A stretch of DNA of 16,491 bases from Candidatus Pygmaiobacter gallistercoris (lineage in GTDB: Bacteria > Bacillota > Clostridia > Oscillospirales > Ruminococcaceae), in assembly GCA_019113125.1 (NCBI GenBank), contig DXIA01000191.1, forward strand, positions 1-16,491, given 5' to 3'. Both the position numbers and the translations under genes were made by a program. The notes below the pieces were generated by a model that saw only the letters and a program-made list of their open reading frames with translations, did not search any database and was not told the DNA's origin. Below are positions 1 to 7,301 of this stretch, piece by piece (positions within the stretch are counted from its first letter, which is position 1; each line of letters opens with the position of its first letter).

Positions 1-1
1 C

Positions 2-1972
2 ATGACCCCGACCGCTCAGCTCCATGCGATCATGCCGGTGGTGAGTGAGCTGCAGGAACACTGCGACAAGATTGTCAACAAGCTTTTCTCCCACCTGAAG
101 GAATACGGCTATGAGAAGGTTGACTTTTCCAAGCTCACCAAAGAGGAGGAGCGGTTCTGGAAGAAGTATTTCCTCTCTGAGCTCTTTCCGGTTCTCTCGC
201 CGCAGATCATCGACCGCCGTCATCCGTTCCCGTTTTTGCGGAATATGGAGACCTATGTCGGGGCAAAGGTGAAGGATAAGGGGGACGACTCCGAATCCTT
301 CGGCATTCTGCCGATCAGCAGTCAGTTTGAGCGGCTGATCTTTGTCCGGATGGGAGAGGTGACCAAGGTCGCGCTGGTCGAGGAGCTGGTGCGCCGCTTT
401 GCGCATCTCGCCTTTGGACGGTATGCGGTGACCGAGAGCTGCATCTTCCGGGTGACCCGCAACGCCGACATCAATCTGCAGGAGGCAATGCAGGATCAGG
501 ACCTCGACTACCGCGAGGTGATGAGCGAGCTGCTCAAAAAGCGGCGCAAGCTGGCTGCGGTCCGTCTGCAGATCACCCCAAAGGCGTCGGATGAGATTGT
601 CGATTTTCTCTGCCATAAACTGATGCTCAGCCGCAAGCAGTGTTTCATGCAGTCGGCGCCGCTGGCGATGAATTTTGTGCGGCCCCTGACCTCTCGCCTT
701 TCCTCCGAGGGGCTGTCCCAGCTGTTCTATCCGCCGGTGCGGCCGATGCTGCCGCCCGCAGACTTCAGTCTGACCAAGGCGGTGAACAAGCGGGATGTGC
801 TGATCTCCTATCCCTACCAGAGCATCCGGCCCTTTATCAATATGCTCAATGAGGCGGCGGACGACCCGACGGTCATCTCGATCAAGATGACCCTTTACCG
901 GATGGCAAGCGACTCCAAGATCGTCGAGGCGCTGATCAACGCCGCAGAGAAGGGCAAGGAGGTCGTCACCATCGTCGAGCTGCGCGCCCGGTTTGATGAG
1001 CAGAACAACATCGACTGGTCCAAGCAGCTCGAGGATGCGGGCTGTACCGTGATCTACGGATTCGAGGATTACAAGGTGCATTCCAAGCTGACCCTGATCA
1101 CCCGCAAGGTGGGCGGGGAGTACCGCTACATCTCCCAGATCGGCACCGGCAACTACAACGAGAAGACGGCCGAGCTCTACACCGATCTGTGCTTTGTCAG
1201 TGCGGATCAGGCGCTCGGCGAAGAGGTCGCCGAGGTCTTCAATGATCTCGCGGTGGAGAAGAGAACCACCGAGACCCGCCGCTTGCTGGTCGCACCGCTG
1301 CGGTTCAAATCGGTGCTGCTCGAGGAGATTCAGAAACAGATCGACGCAAAGCGGGCGGGCAAGGACGCCGAGATCGAGCTCAAGTGCAATTCGATCAGTG
1401 ACCGGGAGATCATCCTCAAGCTCTCGGAGGCGAGCTGCGCCGGTGTGCCGGTGAAGATGGTCGTGCGCGGCATCTGCTGTTTTAAGGCCGGCGTGCCGGG
1501 CGAGACCGAGAACATCGAGGTGCGCAGCATTGTCGGGCGGTATCTCGAACACAGCCGGATCTATATCTTCGGCACCGGCGAGGACCGCAGGGTCTATATC
1601 GCATCGGGTGACTTTTTGACCCGCAACACCGAGCGCCGGGTGGAGATCGGGGTGCGGATCGATGATCCCGCGATCAAGAATACCCTGATCAACATGATGA
1701 GTTACCAGCTGCGGGACAATGTCAACGCGCGCCGGATGTGCCCCGACGGCACCTATGTCAAGGTCAAGCGGGAGGAGAATGAGGCGGTCGTCGACAGCCA
1801 GATGGAGATGTACAACTTCTTCGCCAACAGCTGGGCTGAGATCTATGCCAGCTATGCGGTTGGAGAGGGCAAAGAACACCCCGCCAAAGTGGAGAAGAAA
1901 AAGGCTGAGGTGCGCCGTATCCGCAGACCGTCGCTGCTGCGCCGGCTGCGGGAGCGCTGGGTCAAGCGGTAA
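2..1972 (+). CDS. ppk1: Polyphosphate kinase 1, 5'-truncated by the window edge
   Basis: This enzyme reversibly moves the gamma-phosphate of ATP onto inorganic polyphosphate through a phospho-histidine intermediate. The 656 visible residues cover part of the N-terminal domain, the head domain and both C-terminal phospholipase-D-like domains. Two histidines fit the catalytic pair: His360 in VHSKLTLI and His517 in RYLEHSRIYIF. Their spacing of 157 residues equals that of E. coli His435/His592 (numbers from memory), so roughly 75 N-terminal residues lie upstream. The ATG at base 2 is therefore probably an internal methionine (family sequence reads like ...TGMTPAEQL...) and not the start. The stop is TAA at 1970-1972. 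The last 28 residues are strongly basic (14 Lys/Arg) and look like an extension beyond the conserved fold. A strong terminator follows seven bases later, so this gene ends its transcription unit. The family assignment is near certain; cellular role (phosphate or energy store, stress) is known for the family only. Confidence 0.96.
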   Translation: MTPTAQLHAIMPVVSELQEHCDKIVNKLFSHLKEYGYEKVDFSKLTKEEERFWKKYFLSELFPVLSPQIIDRRHPFPFLRNMETYVGAKVKDKGDDSESFGILPISSQFERLIFVRMGEVTKVALVEELVRRFAHLAFGRYAVTESCIFRVTRNADINLQEAMQDQDLDYREVMSELLKKRRKLAAVRLQITPKASDEIVDFLCHKLMLSRKQCFMQSAPLAMNFVRPLTSRLSSEGLSQLFYPPVRPMLPPADFSLTKAVNKRDVLISYPYQSIRPFINMLNEAADDPTVISIKMTLYRMASDSKIVEALINAAEKGKEVVTIVELRARFDEQNNIDWSKQLEDAGCTVIYGFEDYKVHSKLTLITRKVGGEYRYISQIGTGNYNEKTAELYTDLCFVSADQALGEEVAEVFNDLAVEKRTTETRRLLVAPLRFKSVLLEEIQKQIDAKRAGKDAEIELKCNSISDREIILKLSEASCAGVPVKMVVRGICCFKAGVPGETENIEVRSIVGRYLEHSRIYIFGTGEDRRVYIASGDFLTRNTERRVEIGVRIDDPAIKNTLINMMSYQLRDNVNARRMCPDGTYVKVKREENEAVVDSQMEMYNFFANSWAEIYASYAVGEGKEHPAKVEKKKAEVRRIRRPSLLRRLRERWVKR

Positions 1973-1978
1973 ACGTTG

Positions 1979-2010
1979 GGGCGAAAAGCAGGAGCTTTTC
2001 GCCCTTTTTT
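1979..2010 (+). terminator. Intrinsic terminator of ppk1
   Basis: A perfect 11-bp stem (GGGCGAAAAGC at 1979-1989, GCTTTTCGCCC at 1994-2004) closes a four-base AGGA loop and is followed directly by six T (2005-2010). It lies seven bases after the ppk1 stop and separates that gene from the amidohydrolase. Confidence 0.93.
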
Positions 2011-2124
2011 GTGCCGAAACGGCAGAGCGCCGGGCAAGGAACGGTGGATTTTTGTCGTTTCTCACCATTTACTATTGGAAAAAATTGTGCTACTTTAAAA
2101 AAAACAGAGAGAGGGGAAGTTTGT

Positions 2125-3276
2125 ATGGAAATCAGAGCACTTGCACACGAGATGATGCCGGAGATTATCGAGTTCCGGCGGGATCTTCATCGCCACCCGG
2201 AGGCCAGCCTGCAGGAGGTGCGCACCACCAACCGGATCGCGGAGGAGCTGGATAAACTCGGGGTCAGCTATCGCCGGCTCGAGCCGACCGGCATTGTTGC
2301 CGAGGTGAAGGGTGCAAAGCCGGGCAAGACGGTCGCGCTGCGGGGTGATATCGATGCGCTGAGCATCACCGAGAAAACCGGTCTGCCGTTTGCCAGCGAG
2401 TGCGACGGTCTGATGCACGCCTGCGGCCATGACACCCATGCGGCGATGCTGCTGGGCGCGGTCAAGCTGATCAACAGCATCCGGGATAGCTTTGCCGGCA
2501 CCGTCCGGTTCATCTTCCAGCCGGCCGAGGAGATCGGTGAGGGCGCCAAGCTCGCAATCAAGCAGGGCGCGCTCGAAGGGGTCGAGGGGATCTTCGGCAT
2601 GCACATCGCCGCGCAGGAGCCGGTCGGGCTGGTATCCGGCAAGGCGGGCCCCAGCGCCGCCGCGACCGATCAGTTCAAGATCACCATCAAGGGCAAGGCC
2701 TGCCACGGCGCGATGCCGAACACCGGCGTCGACGCGGTGGTCGCGGGCAGTGCGCTGGTGATGAATCTGCAGACGATGGTCAGCCGCGAGTTCTCGCCGG
2801 TTGATCCGCTGGTCGTCACGGTCGGCAGTTTCCACTCCGGCACCCGCTGGAACATTGTCTCCGGCGAGGCGGTGCTGGAGGGCACCATCCGCAGTTTCAG
2901 CCGCGAGGTGCACAATGCGCTGCCCGAGACGATTACCCGGATCGCACAGGAGACCGCCGCGACCTTCCGCGCCGAGGCCGAGGTCGAGTACCACTGCATC
3001 ACCGAGGTGCTCATCAGCGATCCCGAGATGACCGATCTCGCCTTTGTCGCCGCGAACAAGGTCTGTGACCCCGCGATGGTCAAGCGGTCCGAGCGGCTGC
3101 AGATGGGCGGCGAGGACTTTGCCGAGTACACCGCCCACGCAAAGGCCGCTTTCATGACCCTCGGTGCCGGCGGCGAGGCGCCGCAGCACAGCGACCACTT
3201 CGTGATCGATGAGAGCGCGATGGAGGTCGGCATCGCCGTCTATTCCCAGATGGCGCTCGAGATGCTCGCAAAATAA
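2125..3276 (+). CDS. M20 (M20D) family amidohydrolase, N-acyl-amino-acid deacylase type
   Basis: This is a cytoplasmic metal-dependent hydrolase that removes an acyl group from an amino acid or small peptide. The 383 residues match the usual length of the HipO/AmaA/YkuR-like branch. Metal-site residues are in order: Cys100 and His102 in MHACGHDTH, Glu135-Glu136 in FQPAEE, His160 in FGMH and His355 in PQHSDHF. The lid (dimerisation) domain is inserted at about residues 180-290. I chose the ATG at 2125 because GAGGGGAA sits just upstream and the family normally begins near this point (...EFRRDLHRHPE); the open frame runs further up but through the intergenic region. The gene stands alone between two terminators. 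A weak promoter is possible upstream (TTTACT at 2068, TACTTT at 2091, 17-base spacer). Substrate cannot be read from the sequence: N-acetyl-diaminopimelate, hippurate-like or other N-acyl amino acids are all possible, and no lysine-pathway gene is adjacent. Confidence 0.93.
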   Translation: MEIRALAHEMMPEIIEFRRDLHRHPEASLQEVRTTNRIAEELDKLGVSYRRLEPTGIVAEVKGAKPGKTVALRGDIDALSITEKTGLPFASECDGLMHACGHDTHAAMLLGAVKLINSIRDSFAGTVRFIFQPAEEIGEGAKLAIKQGALEGVEGIFGMHIAAQEPVGLVSGKAGPSAAATDQFKITIKGKACHGAMPNTGVDAVVAGSALVMNLQTMVSREFSPVDPLVVTVGSFHSGTRWNIVSGEAVLEGTIRSFSREVHNALPETITRIAQETAATFRAEAEVEYHCITEVLISDPEMTDLAFVAANKVCDPAMVKRSERLQMGGEDFAEYTAHAKAAFMTLGAGGEAPQHSDHFVIDESAMEVGIAVYSQMALEMLAK

Positions 3277-3290
3277 CAGGATTTTCGCAG

Positions 3291-3322
3291 AGCCGGACCG
3301 GATCTTCTGGTCCGGCTTTGTT
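3291..3322 (+). terminator. Probable terminator of the M20 gene
   Basis: A 9-bp perfect GC-rich stem, AGCCGGACC (3291-3299) with GGTCCGGCT (3309-3317), has a nine-base loop and is followed by a broken T tract (TTTGTT). It starts 15 bases after the stop. The poor T tract makes efficiency uncertain. Its end abuts the -35 of the next promoter. Confidence 0.75.
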
Positions 3323-3349
3323 GCGTATCGGCGGCGAATTGTTTATAAT
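3321..3349 (+). promoter_or_regulatory. Sigma-A-type promoter of nfnAB
   Basis: A perfect -10 TATAAT at 3344-3349 lies 17 bases after a partial -35 TTGCGT at 3321-3326. Transcription should begin near 3356, which rules out the upstream in-frame ATG at 3355 as the translation start of the following gene. Confidence 0.75.
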
Positions 3350-3364
3350 GGTTTTTGAAATCTG

Positions 3365-3388
3365 CGGCCTGCACCGCGTGCCGGGCCG
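3365..3388 (+). promoter_or_regulatory. Leader hairpin directly before the nfnA ribosome binding site
   Basis: CGGCC (3365-3369) pairs with GGCCG (3384-3388), and inside it GCAC (3371-3374) pairs with GTGC (3378-3381) around a three-base loop. The stem ends where the purine-rich ribosome site (3388-3396) begins. There is no T tract, so it is not a terminator. It could protect the mRNA or tune initiation; no known riboswitch is recognised. Confidence 0.5.
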
Positions 3389-3396
3389 GAAGGGAG

Positions 3397-4245
3397 ATGC
3401 GAGGAACTTTGTATCCGATACTCAAAAAACAGCAGCTGAACGAGACGACAACCCTCTTCAGACTGTATGCCCCGAAGATCGCGGCCAAGGCGCTGCCTGG
3501 CCAGTTCGTGATTGTTCGCACCGGTGAACTGGGGGAGAGAATTCCGCTCACCATCGAGGACTATGACCGCGATGCCGGCACCATCCAGATCGTGTTTCAG
3601 AAGGTCGGCGCCGGCACCATGCTGCTCGGCGCATTGAACGAAGGGGATTCGGTGACCGACGTCACCGGTCCGCTCGGGGTGCCCACCCATCTCGACGGTT
3701 ACCGCAAGGTTGCGGTGGTCGGCGGCGGCGTGGGCTGCGCGATCGCCTATCCCCAGGCGAAATACCTGCACGCGCAGGGCACGCCGGTGGATCTGATTGC
3801 CGGGTTCCGCAACAAGGAACTCATCATCCTCGAGGAGGAGATGAAAAAAGCCAGTGACCGGTTGTTCCTCGCCACCGACGACGGCAGCAACGGCTGCAAG
3901 GGCTTTGTCACCGATCTGCTGCGCGAGCAGATCGAGGCGGGCGCCGGCTACGACCGGGTGATCGCGATCGGCCCGGTGCCGATGATGCGGGCGGTCAGCA
4001 ATCTGACCAAAGAATATGATATTCCGACCACCGTCAGTCTCAACCCGATCATGATCGACGGGACCGGAATGTGCGGCGGCTGCCGGGTGACGGTCGGCGG
4101 CAAAGTAAAATTTGCCTGTGTCGACGGGCCGGACTTCGACGGCCATGAAGTGGATTTTGATGAGCTGATGAAACGCAACGGCAGCTATCGCGCCGAGGAA
4201 GCGGAGAAGAAGGACCATGTCTGCCGTCTTTTGGGGGTGAAATAA
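3397..4245 (+). CDS. nfnA: NfnA-like small subunit: FAD / [2Fe-2S] NAD(H)-binding subunit of ferredoxin:NADP+ oxidoreductase
   Basis: This is the small subunit of a cytoplasmic flavin-based electron-bifurcating transhydrogenase, related to dihydroorotate dehydrogenase electron-transfer subunits (PyrK) and sulfide dehydrogenase. The ferredoxin-reductase-like fold has an FAD motif (RIPLTI), a nucleotide motif (VVGGGVGCAIA, about residues 107-117) and a C-terminal iron-sulfur segment with Cys226, Cys229 and Cys241 preceded by Asp221. The gene shares one base (TAATG) with a GltD-like large subunit, the arrangement that defines NfnAB and argues against PyrK, since no pyr gene is adjacent. The start is uncertain. 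ATG 3397 follows GGAAGGGAG but with almost no spacer. TTG 3409 would give MYPILKKQQL, closer to the family N-terminus. ATG 3355 lies at the predicted transcription start and is rejected. Length is about 282 residues, normal for the family. Confidence 0.88.
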   Translation: MRGTLYPILKKQQLNETTTLFRLYAPKIAAKALPGQFVIVRTGELGERIPLTIEDYDRDAGTIQIVFQKVGAGTMLLGALNEGDSVTDVTGPLGVPTHLDGYRKVAVVGGGVGCAIAYPQAKYLHAQGTPVDLIAGFRNKELIILEEEMKKASDRLFLATDDGSNGCKGFVTDLLREQIEAGAGYDRVIAIGPVPMMRAVSNLTKEYDIPTTVSLNPIMIDGTGMCGGCRVTVGGKVKFACVDGPDFDGHEVDFDELMKRNGSYRAEEAEKKDHVCRLLGVK

Positions 4246-5630
4246 TGGCAAATCTGACCATTGAGCGGCAGGAGATGCCGGTGCAGCCGCCGGAGCAGCG
4301 GCGCAATAATTTTGACGAGGTCGCGCTCGGCTACACCCTCGAGCAGGCACAGCTTGAGGCGGAGCGCTGCCTGAACTGCAAGAACAAACCCTGTGTTTCG
4401 GGTTGTCCGGTCAATGTTGAAATCCCGGATTTTATCGCCCGGCTGCGGGAGGGTGACCTTGCAGGCGCATTTGACTCGATCTCCCGCAGTTCTGCGCTGC
4501 CCGCCGTCTGCGGCCGGGTCTGTCCGCAGGAGAGCCAGTGTGAGAAAAACTGCGTGCGGGGCATCAAGAGCCAGCCGGTCGCGATCGGGCGGCTGGAGCG
4601 GTTCGTTGCCGACTGGCACAATGCACAGCCCCGCCGACCGGCAGTGCACCCGGCTGCGAGCGGGCACCGGGTCGCGGTGATCGGGGCCGGCCCTGCGGGC
4701 CTGACCTGCGCGGGGGATCTCGCCCGCAAGGGCCACGCGGTCACCGTGTTTGAATCGCTGCACCTCGCGGGCGGGGTGCTCTCCTACGGCATCCCCGAGT
4801 TCCGGCTGCCCAAGGCGATTGTCCGCCGTGAGATTGAGGGGCTGGAGGAGATGGGGGTTGAGATCCGCACCGATGAGGTGGTCGGCAAGATCTGCTCCAT
4901 CGATGAGCTGTTTGATGACGGCTATGAGGCGGTCTTTGTCTCAACCGGCGCGGGGCTGCCGAACTTCATGAATATTCCGGGAGAGATGCTGCTCGGGGTC
5001 TACTCTGCAAACGAATACCTGACCCGGATCAACCTGATGAAGGCCTACCGGCCCGATGCCGAGACCCCGGCGATCTATGCCGACCGGGTTGCGGTGGTCG
5101 GCGGCGGAAATGTCGCGATGGATGCCGCCCGCTGCGCGCTCCGGATGGGGGCAAAGGAGGTCTCGATCGTCTATCGCCGCAGCATGGAGGAGATGCCGGC
5201 CCGGAAGGAGGAGGTTGAGCATGCGCAGGAGGAAGGGGTCGTTTTTCGTACCCTGATCAATCCGGTCGAGGTGCTCAGCGATGAGAGCGGTCATGTCCGC
5301 GCGCTGCGCTGTGTCCGGATGGAGCTCGGCGAACCGGATGCGAGCGGCCGCCGCCGTCCGATTCCGGTGGAAGGATCGGAGTTTGAACTTGAGACCGACG
5401 CGGTCATTATGGCGATCGGCACCAGTCCGAATCCGCTGATCAAGAACACCACCCCGGACCTTGAGACCAACCGGCGGGGCTGCTTTGTGGTGGATGACGA
5501 GATGCACACCTCAAAGGACGCCGTCTGGGCCGGCGGTGACGCGGTGACCGGGGCGGCGACGGTGATCTCGGCAATGGGGGCCGGCAAGAAGGCCGCAGCC
5601 GCAATCTGCCGCTATCTTGAGGAGAAGTAA
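4245..5630 (+). CDS. nfnB: NfnB-like large subunit (GltD/'glutamate synthase small subunit' family)
   Basis: This is the large subunit of NADH-dependent reduced ferredoxin:NADP+ oxidoreductase, which links NADPH to NADH and low-potential ferredoxin. The 461 residues show an N-terminal iron-sulfur domain with two Cys groups (C42, C45, C50, C54 and C89, C93, C99, C103), an FAD-binding GAGPAG at 147-152, an NADPH-binding VVGGGNVAMDAAR at about 284-296 and the C-terminal FAD motif GGDAVTGAATVISAMGAG. The start overlaps the nfnA stop by one base and uses the GGGGGTGA run inside nfnA as its ribosome site, so translation is coupled. Database entries often call such proteins NADPH-dependent glutamate synthase (gltA). 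No glutamate synthase large subunit is nearby and the NfnA partner is present, so the Nfn role is preferred. A terminator follows 10 bases after the stop. Confidence 0.9.
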   Translation: MANLTIERQEMPVQPPEQRRNNFDEVALGYTLEQAQLEAERCLNCKNKPCVSGCPVNVEIPDFIARLREGDLAGAFDSISRSSALPAVCGRVCPQESQCEKNCVRGIKSQPVAIGRLERFVADWHNAQPRRPAVHPAASGHRVAVIGAGPAGLTCAGDLARKGHAVTVFESLHLAGGVLSYGIPEFRLPKAIVRREIEGLEEMGVEIRTDEVVGKICSIDELFDDGYEAVFVSTGAGLPNFMNIPGEMLLGVYSANEYLTRINLMKAYRPDAETPAIYADRVAVVGGGNVAMDAARCALRMGAKEVSIVYRRSMEEMPARKEEVEHAQEEGVVFRTLINPVEVLSDESGHVRALRCVRMELGEPDASGRRRPIPVEGSEFELETDAVIMAIGTSPNPLIKNTTPDLETNRRGCFVVDDEMHTSKDAVWAGGDAVTGAATVISAMGAGKKAAAAICRYLEEK

Positions 5631-5640
5631 GTTGTTTTGC

Positions 5641-5665
5641 ATGCCGGCGAAAGCCGGCATTTTTT
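5641..5665 (+). terminator. Intrinsic terminator of nfnAB
   Basis: A perfect 8-bp stem, ATGCCGGC (5641-5648) with GCCGGCAT (5653-5660), closes a GAAA tetraloop and runs straight into six T (5660-5665). It sits 10 bases after the nfnB stop. Confidence 0.93.
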
Positions 5666-5741
5666 GTACCCGGGCGGTGGTTCTGTGCACCCGATTTTTC
5701 GCATAGGTTTTGATAAAAGCCGAAAGATCGGAGAGAAGAGT

Positions 5742-6599
5742 ATGGAACAATGGGTCAAGAGCGACACGCCGCAGACCGGGGAGACCGAGCAGAAAAAGCA
5801 GCAAAAGGTCGTTTTTCGCGCGCCGGGCCGCAAATCCGCAAAAAAGGAAGAGGACCAGGTCAGCCCGGTGCTGGCGGTTCAGCTGATCTTCTGTCTCGCG
5901 GTCATCCTGTTTGTGTTGATTACCCGGAGTCTGGCGCCGGAGTATTTTGCAAAGCTGCGGACCCGATACGAGCAGATGCTGACCGAAGGGGTCTCGCTGA
6001 CCAGCAGCGGGGAGCTGTTCCGGTTTGCCAGTGCGCAGATCGACACGCTGCAGGACAAGCTGCGGGCGGTGGTGGGACGGCTGGATGGCGCAGAAGAGAC
6101 GGACTCCTCGTCGGGGTCGCAGCAGAGCTCCTCGCTCGGGCAGGGCGGACAGTACGAAATCACCCACGCCGAATACCTCAAGACGGTTACCCTCGCGCCT
6201 TGCCGGCTCAGCGATCTGCCCTACATGCCGGTCGATGGGGTGCTGACCTCGCCATTCGGCTATCGGACCCATCCCATCACGGGAAAGACCGACTTTCATA
6301 CCGGGGTAGACCTCGCGGCGGCGGAGGGGACCCCGATTGCGGCCGCCTGGGCTGGGGTGGTGGCCGAGACTGGGCAGGATGAGATCAACGGGAACTATGT
6401 CAAGGTGATCCACTCCGGCACCGTCTGTACCACCTACAACCATCTCTCCAAGATTGCAGTCACGACCGGCGAGCGGCTGATCCGGGGGCAGACGGTCGGA
6501 CTGGTCGGCAGCACCGGCGTCTCGACCGGACCTCATCTGCATTTTGAGCTGTTGATCGACGGGGTGCGGGTGGATCCGGCCCCGGCACTCGGGCTTTGA
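5742..6599 (+). CDS. Membrane-anchored M23 (LytM) protein, SpoIVFA-like
   Basis: This 285-residue protein has a charged cytoplasmic N-terminus (1-40), one membrane segment (about 41-61), a Ser/Gln/Gly-rich linker (about 118-138) and a C-terminal LytM/M23 domain (about 165-283). The zinc and catalytic residues of active M23 endopeptidases are all present: His186 and Asp190 (HTGVD), His234 (YNHLS), His265 and His267 (HLHFE). ATG 5742 follows GGAGAG with a six-base spacer; the open frame upstream runs into the nfnB terminator. The stop overlaps the start of an M50 protease. In B. subtilis the same order, LytM membrane protein then M50 protease, is spoIVFA-spoIVFB, where SpoIVFA holds and inhibits SpoIVFB in the forespore outer membrane. 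A SpoIIQ-like protein or a cell-wall hydrolase is the alternative. I found no convincing sigma-A or sigma-E promoter in 5666-5741. Confidence 0.82.
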   Translation: MEQWVKSDTPQTGETEQKKQQKVVFRAPGRKSAKKEEDQVSPVLAVQLIFCLAVILFVLITRSLAPEYFAKLRTRYEQMLTEGVSLTSSGELFRFASAQIDTLQDKLRAVVGRLDGAEETDSSSGSQQSSSLGQGGQYEITHAEYLKTVTLAPCRLSDLPYMPVDGVLTSPFGYRTHPITGKTDFHTGVDLAAAEGTPIAAAWAGVVAETGQDEINGNYVKVIHSGTVCTTYNHLSKIAVTTGERLIRGQTVGLVGSTGVSTGPHLHFELLIDGVRVDPAPALGL

Positions 6600-7177
6600 G
6601 GGGGCGCTTTTCGGTCAGCACCCCGGTACCGCTGCTCGCGGTGCTGACACTGCTGCTGCTCTTTGATTTTTCCGGGTTCGTCCGGCTCTCGCTGCTCTGC
6701 GCACTGCTGCACGAGATGGGTCACATCGCCGCGTTTGTGCTGCTCACCGGGCGGCTGCCCCGGGTGACCTGCTCCTTCTCCGGGCTGCGGATCGAGATGG
6801 ACGGGGAACACCTGCCGCTGGCAAAGGAAAATCTATTGCTGCTCTGCGGCCCTCTGGCAAATCTGCTCGCCGCGGGGATATCCGCGCTGCTGATCCTCTC
6901 CCACGCGACCTTCGGCCGCTACTTTTTCGCCTGTGAGAATCTCTGCCTTGCGCTCTTTAATCTGCTCCCGGTCGGCTTTCTCGACGGCGGCCGCCTGGCA
7001 GCAAACCTGCTCGGGGTGCGCGGCGCACAGGTCCTGCGCGGGCTGTCGATCGCCGCGAGTCTTACCTTTGCCGGATTTGGTCTCTGGCTGTTTGCAGCGC
7101 AGAAGACGGGATTTTTGCTGTTGCTGCTGTTCTGCCTGCTCACCCTCGGATTGATTGTAAAAAATCTGCAGGAGTAG
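6596..7177 (+). CDS. M50 site-2 protease, SpoIVFB-like, without CBS domain
   Basis: This is an intramembrane zinc protease. In spore formers the SpoIVFB member cuts pro-sigma-K to release late mother-cell sigma factor. The 193 residues are almost all hydrophobic helices. The HExxH zinc motif is HEMGH (His39, Glu40, His43), and the third ligand lies in FNLLPVGFLDGG (Asp130). B. subtilis SpoIVFB is longer (about 288 residues) because of a C-terminal CBS domain, which is missing here. The start is TTG 6596, whose last two bases are part of the TGA stop of the M23 gene; no strong ribosome site is visible, so translation probably depends on the upstream gene. Later in-frame starts would remove part of the first helix. 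It sits upstream of the radical SAM/DUF2344 pair, a gene order I recall in clostridia. The protease family is sure; the sporulation role rests on context. Confidence 0.85.
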   Translation: MRGRFSVSTPVPLLAVLTLLLLFDFSGFVRLSLLCALLHEMGHIAAFVLLTGRLPRVTCSFSGLRIEMDGEHLPLAKENLLLLCGPLANLLAAGISALLILSHATFGRYFFACENLCLALFNLLPVGFLDGGRLAANLLGVRGAQVLRGLSIAASLTFAGFGLWLFAAQKTGFLLLLLFCLLTLGLIVKNLQE

Positions 7178-7196
7178 CGCTTTTTTTTCGGTTTTG

Positions 7197-7225
7197 TTGA
7201 ACAACGCCGCAGTTTTTGTTATAGT
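7197..7225 (+). promoter_or_regulatory. Sigma-A-type promoter of the radical SAM operon
   Basis: TTGAAC (7197-7202) and TATAGT (7220-7225) are separated by exactly 17 bases. The -10 matches consensus at five of six positions and the -35 at four of six. Transcription should start near 7232. The gene therefore does not depend only on read-through from the M50 gene. Confidence 0.75.
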
Positions 7226-7247
7226 AATACAGTACGAAAAAACGGAT

Positions 7248-7287
7248 GGTCGCACCGGCACAAGTGTTCGCATCTGCCGGTCGCGCC
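7248..7287 (+). promoter_or_regulatory. Leader hairpin before the radical SAM gene
   Basis: ACCGGCA (7254-7260) pairs perfectly with TGCCGGT (7275-7281). The tip can add a short stem closing a TTCG tetraloop (7267-7270), and the base can extend with bulges to 7248/7287. The hairpin fills most of the short leader and ends four bases before the GGAGG ribosome site at 7291. No downstream T run, so not a terminator. Confidence 0.5.
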
Positions 7288-7301
7288 GCTGGAGGCATGA
7301 C

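Noticed and set aside
2095..3198. 367-residue minus-strand ORF opposite the M20 gene
   Set aside because: Composition is a shadow of a GC-rich + strand gene; no family motif, no ribosome site, and the + strand frame has a full metal site.
3355..3396. Upstream in-frame ATG for nfnA
   Set aside because: It lies at the predicted transcription start, just after TATAAT, and the extra residues are not family-like and would sit in the hairpin.
5671..5741. Sigma-E or forespore sigma promoter before the M23 gene
   Set aside because: GCATA and CATAGG fragments are present, but no matching partner element lies at the right spacing.
5511..6542. 343-residue minus-strand ORF across nfnB end and the M23 gene
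   Set aside because: Crosses a terminator and two genes on the opposite strand; no motif and no promoter.
7161..7190. Possible terminator after the M50 gene (A6 ... T8)
   Set aside because: There is a T run but no convincing GC stem before it; pairing relies on A-T only with a large unpaired centre.
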